Assembly (NCBI GenBank): GCA_963777915.1
Contig: CAVZSH010000003.1
Location: forward strand, 248,001 to 312,000
Reading direction: 5' to 3'
Source of the DNA: CAVUPF01 sp963777915
GTDB taxonomy: Bacteria > Actinomycetota > Thermoleophilia > Solirubrobacterales > 70-9
DNA: 64,000 nt
In this document: piece by piece, positions 23,938-30,912 of the stretch
Position numbering within the stretch: the stretch's first letter is position 1
Layout: each line of letters starts with the position of its first letter
Position numbers and translations under genes: made by a program
The notes under the pieces: model-generated
The model's database searches: none
What the model saw: the letters and a program-made list of their open reading frames with translations, nothing else
What the model was told of the DNA's origin: nothing

Positions 23938-24720
23938 CTACCGGCCCTTCCACTGCGGCTCGCGTTTCTCGAAGAACGCGCTGACTCCCTCGACGATGTC
24001 CTCTGTGGTCAAGGTCAGCGAGAGCTGCGAGCGCAGGTACTCGAGCGCGTCGTCGAGCGCCATGTCCTGCTGGCGGTACATCGCGTCGTGGCCGAGGCGC
24101 ATCAGTACCGGGCTCTTGGAGGCCAGCTTGCCCGCCCACTCCGCGACGGCCGCATCGAATTGCCCGGCCGCCACCGCCTTGTTGGCGAGCCCGTACTCGA
24201 CCGCCTGCTCGGCACTCAACCGCTCCCCCAAGAGCATCATCTCGTTGACTTTCTTGCGCGGGACATTGCGGTAGATGATCGCCATGATCATGTAGGGGAA
24301 GGCGCCGACGTTGATCTCGGGGGTGGCGAAGGTCGCACCCTGCCTGGCGATCACCAGGTCGCAGGAGAGCGCCAGGCCCATGCCGCCGGCGAGGACGTGC
24401 CCATTGACAGCACACAGCGAAGGCTTGCCAAGCCGGGGCATCAGCCGGAAGAACTCAAGGAAGCGCTCGGTGGCGAAATGTTTGGCGACAAGCGGCACCT
24501 CGGCCGCGAAGCCGCCGAGATCGGCGCCTGCGCAGAAGGCCTTCTCACCAGCGCCGGTGAGCACTACCGCGCGCACCTCGCCGGAGTCGCGGGCGGCCTT
24601 CATCGCATCGACCAGCTCGACGAGCATCTGGGCAGAGAGCATGTTGCGCTTCTGGGGGTCGTTCAGCATCACCGTGGCGACGCCGTCGACGACCTCATAG
24701 CTGACCAGCTCGTAGTCCAT
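23938..24720 (-). CDS. Enoyl-CoA hydratase/isomerase family protein
   Basis: A 260-residue crotonase from ATG 24720. The oxyanion-hole parts are GAGEKAFCAGADLGGF and NGHVLAGGMGLALSCDLVIA. The glutamate that replaces or supplies the catalytic pair is in ATPEINVGAFPYM; the E-x-x-x-G-x-F/P form suggests a hydratase/isomerase rather than a thioesterase. First gene of the minus-strand acyl-CoA operon, divergent from two acyl-CoA dehydrogenases with a 112-base shared promoter region. Confidence 0.9.
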   Translation of the reverse strand: MDYELVSYEVVDGVATVMLNDPQKRNMLSAQMLVELVDAMKAARDSGEVRAVVLTGAGEKAFCAGADLGGFAAEVPLVAKHFATERFLEFFRLMPRLGKPSLCAVNGHVLAGGMGLALSCDLVIARQGATFATPEINVGAFPYMIMAIIYRNVPRKKVNEMMLLGERLSAEQAVEYGLANKAVAAGQFDAAVAEWAGKLASKSPVLMRLGHDAMYRQQDMALDDALEYLRSQLSLTLTTEDIVEGVSAFFEKREPQWKGR

Positions 24721-24832
24721 CAAAGCGCCACGATAGCCGAACCTGGCTAGAAGTGGGAAGTGCTACTGTCCACTCGGCTTCCAGGCGGCAGAGGCCGCCC
24801 ATCCGGATCCAGCAAAGCGAGGAGGCAGACCA

Positions 24833-26050
24833 GTGGCGACCGCGACGAGCAATGGCTCCAGCGTCATCAAGCCCGACCACGAGGCGGGCCGCAAGCACTT
24901 CATCTTCAGCCAAGAGCACGAAGACCTGCGCGAGTCGATGCGCTCATGGGTGCAAAAGGAGCTATGGCCGCACCGCAACGAGTGGGAGGACACCTACTGG
25001 CCGACCGAGGCGATGAAGCGCGCCGGCGAGCTCGGCTTCCTCGGCCTCTGCTTTCCGGAGAGCTACGGCGGCCAGGGTGGCGACTACTTCTACTCGCTGG
25101 TCCGCGCCGAGTGCATGAGCTACTCGGGTTCGGGCGGCACCAACATGGGCTTCGCGGTACAGACCGACATGGTCCTACCGCCGATCCATCTGCTCGGGAC
25201 CGAGCAGCAAAAACAGCGCTATCTCGCCCCCGGGCTGAGAGGCGAGAAGATCGGCTGCCTCGGGATCACCGAGCCCGGTGCCGGCTCTGACGTCGCCGGC
25301 ATCCGCACCACGGCGATCCGCGAAGGCGAGGAGTACGTGATCAACGGCTCCAAGACCTTTATCACCAACGGCCCGCGCGCCGACTTCATCGTCCTCGTGG
25401 CCAAGACCGATCCCGGCGAGCGCCATGCGGGGATCACGCTCTTCGTCGTCGACCTGCGCGACGAGGGCGGAGAGAAGGTTCCCGGCTTCAGCGTCTCCGC
25501 CGAGCTGGAGAAGATGGGGATGCATGCCTCCGACACCGGCGAGCTGGCCTTCGAAGACGTGCGCGTCCCGGCCGATGCGGTGCTGGGCGAGGTGGGCAAG
25601 GGCTTCTACCACATCGCCTGGGAGCTCCAGGGTGAGCGACTGGTCGCCGCGGCAGGCTGCCACGCCGGTGCCGAGCGAATGATCGAGAAGACGCTTGAGT
25701 ACGCCAAGGAGCGTGAAGCCTTCGGCCGCCCGATCGGCAAGTTCCAGGCGATCCGCCACAAGTTCGCCGAGATGGCGACCAAGACCGAGGCCGCGAAACA
25801 GTTCACCTACTCGACCGCCTGGCGCTTTGCCAACGGCGAGTACCCGGTGCGCGAGATCACGATGGCGAAGCTCTATGCATCCCGCATCGCCTGCGAGGTC
25901 GCCGATGACTGCGTCCAGATCCTTGGCGGCTACGGCTACATGAAGGAGTACGAGATCGAGCGCGCCTACCGCGACGTCCGCCTCAACCGGATCGGAGCCG
26001 GCACCGACGAGGTGATGCTCGACGTGATCGGCCGCTCCTACGGGCTATAG
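24833..26050 (+). CDS. Acyl-CoA dehydrogenase
   Basis: A 405-residue flavoprotein with a strong AGGAGG site 7 bases before GTG 24833. Motifs: GCLGITEPGAGSDVAGI and SKTFITNGPRADF (FAD and substrate loops), DTGELAFEDVRVP, REAFGRPIGKFQAI, and GGYGYMKEYEIERAYRDVR near the catalytic base region. It removes hydrogen from an acyl-CoA and passes electrons to ETF. It is directly followed by a second dehydrogenase and divergent from the hydratase-carboxylase operon. Confidence 0.94.
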   Translation: MATATSNGSSVIKPDHEAGRKHFIFSQEHEDLRESMRSWVQKELWPHRNEWEDTYWPTEAMKRAGELGFLGLCFPESYGGQGGDYFYSLVRAECMSYSGSGGTNMGFAVQTDMVLPPIHLLGTEQQKQRYLAPGLRGEKIGCLGITEPGAGSDVAGIRTTAIREGEEYVINGSKTFITNGPRADFIVLVAKTDPGERHAGITLFVVDLRDEGGEKVPGFSVSAELEKMGMHASDTGELAFEDVRVPADAVLGEVGKGFYHIAWELQGERLVAAAGCHAGAERMIEKTLEYAKEREAFGRPIGKFQAIRHKFAEMATKTEAAKQFTYSTAWRFANGEYPVREITMAKLYASRIACEVADDCVQILGGYGYMKEYEIERAYRDVRLNRIGAGTDEVMLDVIGRSYGL

Positions 26051-26052
26051 CC

Positions 26053-27231
26053 CTGACCGTCGTCAAGGACACCGGTGCGCGTGCTGCGCTGCCGCCGTTT
26101 GGCGAGGAGCATGAGGAGCTGCGGGAGACCGTCAGCCGTTTCGTCGCCCGGGAGATCGCGCCGAACGTCGAGCAGTGGGAGGCGGCGCGGGAGTTCCCGC
26201 GTGAGCTGTACCGGCGCTGCGCGGAGCTGGGCTTTCTCGGGCTGAAGTTCCCCGAGCGCTACGGCGGCCAGGGCGGTGACCATCTGCACGACGCGGTGTG
26301 GGTCGAGGAGCTGGCCCGCTCCGGCGGCTCGGGGGGCGTCGCCGCGGGCCTCAACGCCCATGCCTCAATCGCAATGCCGCCGATCTTCAACTTCGGCAGC
26401 GAGGAGCAAAGGCAGCGCTGGCTGGTACCGGGCATCGCCGGGGAGAAGATCGGCGCACTGGGGATCACCGAGCCCGGCGCCGGCTCCGACGTCGCCGGAA
26501 TCTCAACCTTCGCGCAGCGAGTCGACGGCGGCTACCTAGTCAACGGCTCCAAGACATTCATCACCAACGGCGTCCGCGCCGACTTCCTCGTCTGCGCCTG
26601 CAAGACGACCCAGGAGGGCGGCCACCACGGCATCTCCTTCCTCGTGCTGGAGCGAGAGATGCCCGGCTATGAGATCGCGCGGAAGCTGGAGAAGATGGGC
26701 TGGCACTCCTCCGATACCGGCGAGTTGTCGTTCACAGACGTCGAGGTTTCGGCCGAGCACCTGCTGGGAGAGGAGAATCAGGGCTTCAGGCTGATCATGG
26801 CCAACTTCGCTTGGGAGCGACTGCTGATGGCGATCGGCGCCGTCGGCGCGATGCGCCGCCTGATCGACCTCACCGTCAGCTATGCGCTGGAACGCGAAGC
26901 ATTCGGCCGCCCGATCGGCAAGTTCCAGGCGATCCGCCACCAGGTCGCCGAGATGGCGACCCGCGCCGAGGCCGCCCGGGCCCTCACCTACAACGCGCTG
27001 CGCCTCTTCCACGAGGGCCACGACTGCATCCGCGACGTGACGATGGCGAAGCTTGTCACCCAGCGCGCCGTCCTCGAGATCGCCGACCAGTCCCTGCAAA
27101 TCCACGGCGGCTACGGCTACATGCGCGAGTACGGCATAGAGCGAGCAGTCCGCGACGCGCGCCTTGGACCGATCGGCGGCGGCACCGATGAGGTGATGAA
27201 GGAGATCCTCGGCAAGCAGATGGGGTTGTGA
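26053..27231 (+). CDS. Acyl-CoA dehydrogenase (no canonical start codon)
   Basis: Homology to acyl-CoA dehydrogenases begins right after the stop of the preceding gene: FGEEHEELRETVSRFVAREI, then YRRCAELGFLGLKFPERYGG. The motif GALGITEPGAGSDVAGI comes later, and the end is GGYGYMREYGIERAVRDARLG. The frame has no ATG, GTG or TTG before GTG 26296, which would delete about 80 N-terminal residues. CTG 26053, 2 bases after the preceding stop, is the best placed start and would give 392 residues, normal for the family. A CTG start with translational coupling, or a base-calling error, are the two explanations. Confidence 0.85.
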   Translation: MTVVKDTGARAALPPFGEEHEELRETVSRFVAREIAPNVEQWEAAREFPRELYRRCAELGFLGLKFPERYGGQGGDHLHDAVWVEELARSGGSGGVAAGLNAHASIAMPPIFNFGSEEQRQRWLVPGIAGEKIGALGITEPGAGSDVAGISTFAQRVDGGYLVNGSKTFITNGVRADFLVCACKTTQEGGHHGISFLVLEREMPGYEIARKLEKMGWHSSDTGELSFTDVEVSAEHLLGEENQGFRLIMANFAWERLLMAIGAVGAMRRLIDLTVSYALEREAFGRPIGKFQAIRHQVAEMATRAEAARALTYNALRLFHEGHDCIRDVTMAKLVTQRAVLEIADQSLQIHGGYGYMREYGIERAVRDARLGPIGGGTDEVMKEILGKQMGL

Positions 27232-27274
27232 ATATTTGCAGGTATTTTACGTGAGTCTGGTCCCCTTTTCAGGG

Positions 27275-27649
27275 CTAAACTGACACATCTCTCCGCGCCC
27301 GCTTGATCTGGTCCTCTGCGGAGAGACGCTCGGCGATGTCGAACTCATCGAAAACGTGCGCATAGACGTTGAGCGTCATCATCGGCGAGTGCCCAGCCTG
27401 GTGTGCAACGTCGACCACGCTGCGCCCTTCGTGGATCAGCAGGGATACGAAGCTGTGACGAAGGTTGTAGGGGCGAGCGCCCTGCAAGTCGACAGCGCGG
27501 CAGGCGGGCTGCCAGGCGTCGCGGTGCCAGCTCTGCCAGGCCCCGTCGTTCCAGACTCCGCCGGAGCCGTTGGGAAAGAGCAGTACCTCACTACCGGGCC
27601 GACCGCCGAGAAGCCGCCACTCGGCAAGGTCGCGTTGCGCGCTGTGCAC
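27275..27649 (-). pseudogene. Tyrosine recombinase (phage integrase) C-terminal fragment
   Basis: Only the catalytic half remains. ARPYNLRHSFVSLLIHEGR contains the second active arginine (the usual histidine of HxxR is tyrosine here). GHSPMMTLNVYAHVF contains the histidine and the nucleophilic tyrosine. The N-terminal DNA-binding region and the first catalytic arginine are absent upstream. It marks the left side of an accessory stretch (27.2-30.3 kb) of poorer coding quality. I see no tRNA or clear att repeat beside it. Confidence 0.8.
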
Positions 27650-27830
27650 TTCGCCGAGCGCTTCACCTCGGCGAAGCCGAAGTAGGGCAGCAGGGCGGGC
27701 TGGACCAGCCCCAAGGCACTCTCGGGCAGGGCGGGCCGGCCTCCGCCGCGCAGCTGGTCGAGTCCGAGTCTCGAGAAGTCCCAGAGGAGACGTGGCTCGG
27801 GAGTCCGAGGCGAGGGTTCATATTAAGTCG

Positions 27831-28889
27831 ATGAGCACTGCCCGAGATTCGATCGCCGTGGGAACTGCCCTGGCGGTCTACCGGCGCTCGATCGTTCCCC
27901 GGGCCCGCCGTGAGCTGCGCCGTTGGGAACACGCCGCCGAAGAGATCCCCGACCCCACTCTTCGCGGTCACGCCCTCGCCGCCCTGCGCGAGAAGGGCCG
28001 AAACGTCGAGGCGACCGCCGTCTTCGCCATCCTGGCGCCGCGCCCTTACAGAGGCGCCGCGGTAGTGGCGATGGCGGCCTTCCAGGTCGCCGTCGACTAT
28101 CTGGACAGCCTGGGCGAGCAGCGCTCGGCAGACCCGCTAGCAGACGGCCTGCAGCTCCATCAGGCGTTGAGCGATGCTCTCTCCCCTGGCATGCCGGTGG
28201 CCGAGTGGTACCGCCTTCACCCCCAGCGGGACGACGGCGGCTATCTGCAAGCACTCGTGGCCACATGCCGACAGACGGTGCACCAGCTGCCTTCGCATGC
28301 CAGCGCCCTGCCCCTGGCACGACGCGCCGCCGGGCAGTGCGGAGAAGGACAGAGCTACACCCACACCGCCGCGCACGGGGGGGCCGAGGGGCTTAAGGCC
28401 TGGGCCTCGCGGCAAGAGTGCCCACCGGGATATCTGTGGTGGGAGGTCGCGGCCGGCGCCAGCTCATCGGTCGCGGCGCATGCGCTGATCGCCGCTGCCG
28501 CAGATCCAAGGACCACAGCCGATGAGGCGGCACTCATCGACGCCGCCTACTTCCCACCGATCGGGGCGCTGAGCGTCCTGCTCGATGACCTGATCGACTT
28601 CGACGACGATGCCGCGAGTGACGCCCACAACTACATGACCTATTACGCGAGCAACCTGGTGGCCGGCGACCGCCTCGCTCTGATGGGCGGCCGAGCGAAG
28701 GCGGCGACCGCGCAGCTCCGCCACGGCGGACGGCACGCCGCCATCCTCGCCGGCGTCGCGGGGTTCTACCTGAGCACGCCCGAGGCACGGAGCAGCTACG
28801 CCGAGCCGATCCGGAGCCGCATGATTGGATCGCTCGGCTTCGCGGTGCGGCCGATACTCGCCGCGATGCGGTTTCGACGCGATGACTGA
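27831..28889 (+). CDS. DUF2600 family protein (YtpB-like terpene synthase)
   Basis: From ATG 27831 the product is 352 residues, close to the length of YtpB, the tetraprenyl-beta-curcumene synthase of Bacillus. Two acidic clusters fit its unusual prenyl-diphosphate site: VDYLDSLGE near residue 88 and LLDDLIDFDDDAASDAHNYMTYY near residue 258. The family makes or modifies C35-type terpenes at the membrane without classical DDxxD motifs. Its stop overlaps the start of a decayed cis-prenyltransferase by 8 bases, so substrate supply was once linked. Product unknown. Confidence 0.82.
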   Translation: MSTARDSIAVGTALAVYRRSIVPRARRELRRWEHAAEEIPDPTLRGHALAALREKGRNVEATAVFAILAPRPYRGAAVVAMAAFQVAVDYLDSLGEQRSADPLADGLQLHQALSDALSPGMPVAEWYRLHPQRDDGGYLQALVATCRQTVHQLPSHASALPLARRAAGQCGEGQSYTHTAAHGGAEGLKAWASRQECPPGYLWWEVAAGASSSVAAHALIAAAADPRTTADEAALIDAAYFPPIGALSVLLDDLIDFDDDAASDAHNYMTYYASNLVAGDRLALMGGRAKAATAQLRHGGRHAAILAGVAGFYLSTPEARSSYAEPIRSRMIGSLGFAVRPILAAMRFRRDD

Positions 28890-29262
28890 GAACGAGCGCC
28901 CCAGATACGTCGCGATCATCACCGACGGCAACGGTCGCTGGGCAGAGGAGCAGGGCTACCGGTGGGAGCCGGACACCGGGCGGGCACGGAGAACGTGCGG
29001 GCACGGAGAACGTGCGGGCACGCCTGCGCGACGTGGTGGAGCTCGGGATCCGGGAGCTGACGGTCTACGCCTTCTCCACGAGAACTGGGACCCGCTCGCC
29101 GGAGGAGGTTGGCGGGCTGCTCACCGAGTACATCGACGAGGTGACTTCCCGAGCTACACGACGAGGGAGTGCAGCTGCGATTCATCGGCGACCGCGGCGA
29201 CCCGGGCCCCGCAAGCGTCGTGAAGAGGATGGAATGGGCGGAGCGGCTGACCGCGGCGCTCC
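28882..29262 (+). pseudogene. Decayed cis-prenyltransferase (UppS-like)
   Basis: ATG 28882 begins MTENERPRYVAIITDGNGRWAEEQG, the diphosphate-binding opening of undecaprenyl-diphosphate synthases. The continuation is spread over three frames: VVELGIRELTVYAFST and SPEEVGGLLTEYIDEV in one, ENWDP in another, and GVQLRFIGDRGDP...VKRMEWAERLT in a third. At least three small indels are needed to join them. The C-terminal RxE/NYGGR region is missing. It is coupled to the DUF2600 gene, so the pair was probably a small terpenoid operon that lost its chain-elongating enzyme. Confidence 0.85.
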
Positions 29263-29303
29263 TTCGAAGAGTCGATCGAGGAGTTCCGGGTGCGGCGGGC
29301 GGC

Positions 29304-29354
29304 CAACGCAAACGGCCCAAGGGATGGGAAGTCCCCCGGGCCTTGAGCGTTTGC
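29304..29354. repeat. Long imperfect inverted repeat, possible terminator hairpin
   Basis: ACGCAAACG (29304-29312) pairs with CGTTTGCGT (29346-29354), GGCC with GGCC inside it, and GGGA (29319-29322) with TCCC (29330-29333), leaving a small bulge. It lies just after the uppS remnant. There is no U-run on either side, so it may be a remnant of mobile DNA rather than a terminator. Bases 29355-29603 hold nothing I can name. Confidence 0.5.
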
Positions 29355-29603
29355 GTACCAGGCCGTGCCGCACAGGAAGGACGGGACGGCCTCAGGAACT
29401 GCGGGCGCGGCTCCGGATGCCCCTGCCCACAGATTGGGCTGAATAAGAACATAAACGGACCGCATTGTCAAATGGGCCTTTTGCTGCTAGGCGACAGATA
29501 CGCCTCTTTGAGTCTGCCAAGACTGGAAGTTGGCGTACCACAAGCGATCTCTGCAGCGCTCGTCCCTCCGCCATCACGGAGTGCAAGGACTCCCTACATA
29601 AAC

Positions 29604-30065
29604 TCAATCGTAGGAGCGGGATGTCCGGTCAGCCCAGCCCTTGGCCTCTTCGAAACTGAGGTAAGGCTGCAGGACCAGCTGAACCAGCTCCGGGCCGATC
29701 TCGGTCAGACGCTCCGGGCGGCCGCTGCGCACGGGCTCGGCGATCATCGCCGCGACTGAGCGAATCACCGGCTTGCCATTCGAGGCCGGATGGCGCGGCG
29801 GTGCCGCGGCGCTGAGCAGCCCGGCGAAGCGGTCGATCATCTGCGCATAGCGGCGTTGCTCGTCTGACCCCGATGGGTGCCGCTCGACCACGAAGCGGCT
29901 AAAGGACGGCTCGTCGGCTGCTGCAAAGTCAAGCGCCGCGTAAATGCCCGCAGCCACCTTGGCGGGCCACTCCGTGCATTGCCCGCAGGCGTCGAGAACA
30001 GCTGCTTCGAGGCGGACCGAAGCCGTCTCGAAATCGCCTCGAAGGTTCTTTGGCCCGTCGTTCAT
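29604..30065 (-). CDS. TetR-type C-terminal (effector) domain protein without HTH
   Basis: A 153-residue protein from ATG 30065 begins MNDGPKNLRGDFETASVRLEAAV, and all of it resembles the ligand-binding half of TetR regulators: WPAKVAAGIYAALDFAAADEPSFSRFVVERHP, then YAQMIDRFAGLLSAAAP, then IRSVAAMIAEPVRSGRPERL. No helix-turn-helix is encoded in any frame upstream. It may be a truncated regulator or a free-standing effector-domain protein. A 20-base palindrome lies 52 bases upstream. Family is likely; function of the shortened form unknown. Confidence 0.68.
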   Translation of the reverse strand: MNDGPKNLRGDFETASVRLEAAVLDACGQCTEWPAKVAAGIYAALDFAAADEPSFSRFVVERHPSGSDEQRRYAQMIDRFAGLLSAAAPPRHPASNGKPVIRSVAAMIAEPVRSGRPERLTEIGPELVQLVLQPYLSFEEAKGWADRTSRSYD

Positions 30066-30116
30066 TCTGGATGTAGCCCTCTCTTTGGCTGAGTCCCTGT
30101 GCCGGTGCGAGCCAAC

Positions 30117-30136
30117 GCGACCGAATGATCGGTCGC
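30117..30136. promoter_or_regulatory. 20-bp palindrome, candidate TetR operator
   Basis: GCGACCGA and TCGGTCGC are perfect 8-base arms around ATGA, placed in the promoter region of the HTH-less TetR-type gene. Bases 30066-30390 are otherwise without a recognisable gene. Confidence 0.55.
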
Positions 30137-30390
30137 CAAACTCCCGCTGACGGAGGTGACATGTGCCCTGATAGGAAAGCGCCGCCGAAAAGCTAGCTGA
30201 AATTGAGGACAATAGCGGACCGCTAACTACCAAATCGAGCCAGATCGGTGAACCACCACGCTATGTTTATGCGATAAAGAGCTGTTTAGCTTCTTAATTG
30301 GTTTGAGTCCCCTTGCGTACCAAGGAATAGCTAGGCTGGCGATCTCTAGTTCGATCTGGATCTGGTGGGCATTGGGTAGCAGCAGGTACC

Positions 30391-30906
30391 TCAGGCGCCG
30401 TACCTCGAGAACTTGAAGCTGCAGTAGTTGAAGCCGAAGGCCAGAACCGTGTTATTGGCCTCGTTGCCGTTCTTGATGAACCTTGCGGTGAGTCGTTGTG
30501 CGGCAATCGTGTGGCCCACGCGGAGTTCGGCGGTGATCGACTTTAAGTAGGACTCCTGGCGCCCGAGGTAGACAAACCACTTGGCGAGCTTGGCCGAATC
30601 GGCAAGGGGCCGGGGCACGACGGAGATCTGACTTACGGTCGAATCGAAGAGCTGCGTGGCGCGCGTGAACTTCTTCGCGGCGAGCTTGAGCTGTTCGGCT
30701 TGCACCTCCGCGCGGACGCCCTTCATCGTGCGCTGGGTGGCCAATGCGTGCGGCTTGCAAATCCTCTCGAGGCGGTTAACGTATTCGGGACGAGTCGGCG
30801 TCGTTTCGGCGGCGGCGAGGGCGCTGAGCAAGAACGTCCCCACGAGCGCTCCGAGCAGCGCCCACCCCAATTTGCGCCTTCCCCGGTTGTTCTCACTGTC
30901 TTGCAC
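30391..30906 (-). CDS. Secreted helical protein, MMPL-operon partner
   Basis: GTG 30906 starts a 171-residue protein with a signal peptide (RRKLGWALLGALVGTFLLSALAAAETT). The mature part is mainly helical: YVNRLERICKPHALATQRTMKGVRAEVQ...KLAAKKFTRATQLFDSTVSQI, with a lone conserved-looking cysteine near each end (ICKPH and NYCSFK), perhaps a disulfide. It begins 6 bases after the MMPL stop, so it is made with the exporter and likely works outside the membrane with it. Similar proteins recur in Thermoleophilia; no biochemical function is known to me. Confidence 0.75.
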   Translation of the reverse strand: MQDSENNRGRRKLGWALLGALVGTFLLSALAAAETTPTRPEYVNRLERICKPHALATQRTMKGVRAEVQAEQLKLAAKKFTRATQLFDSTVSQISVVPRPLADSAKLAKWFVYLGRQESYLKSITAELRVGHTIAAQRLTARFIKNGNEANNTVLAFGFNYCSFKFSRYGA

Positions 30907-30912
30907 TTTGTC

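Noticed and set aside
22361..24274. 637-codon open frame opposite the carboxyltransferase
   Set aside because: Antisense shadow; no motifs, and the minus-strand PccB-like gene is certain.
24721..24832. Sigma-70 type promoter boxes in the divergent acyl-CoA region
   Set aside because: No convincing -35/-10 pair on either strand; a promoter must exist here but cannot be placed.
27650..27760. Upstream RLRRGEALG-like phrase as the missing first half of the integrase
   Set aside because: Too short and in a region with competing frames; not enough to claim the catalytic arginine segment survives.
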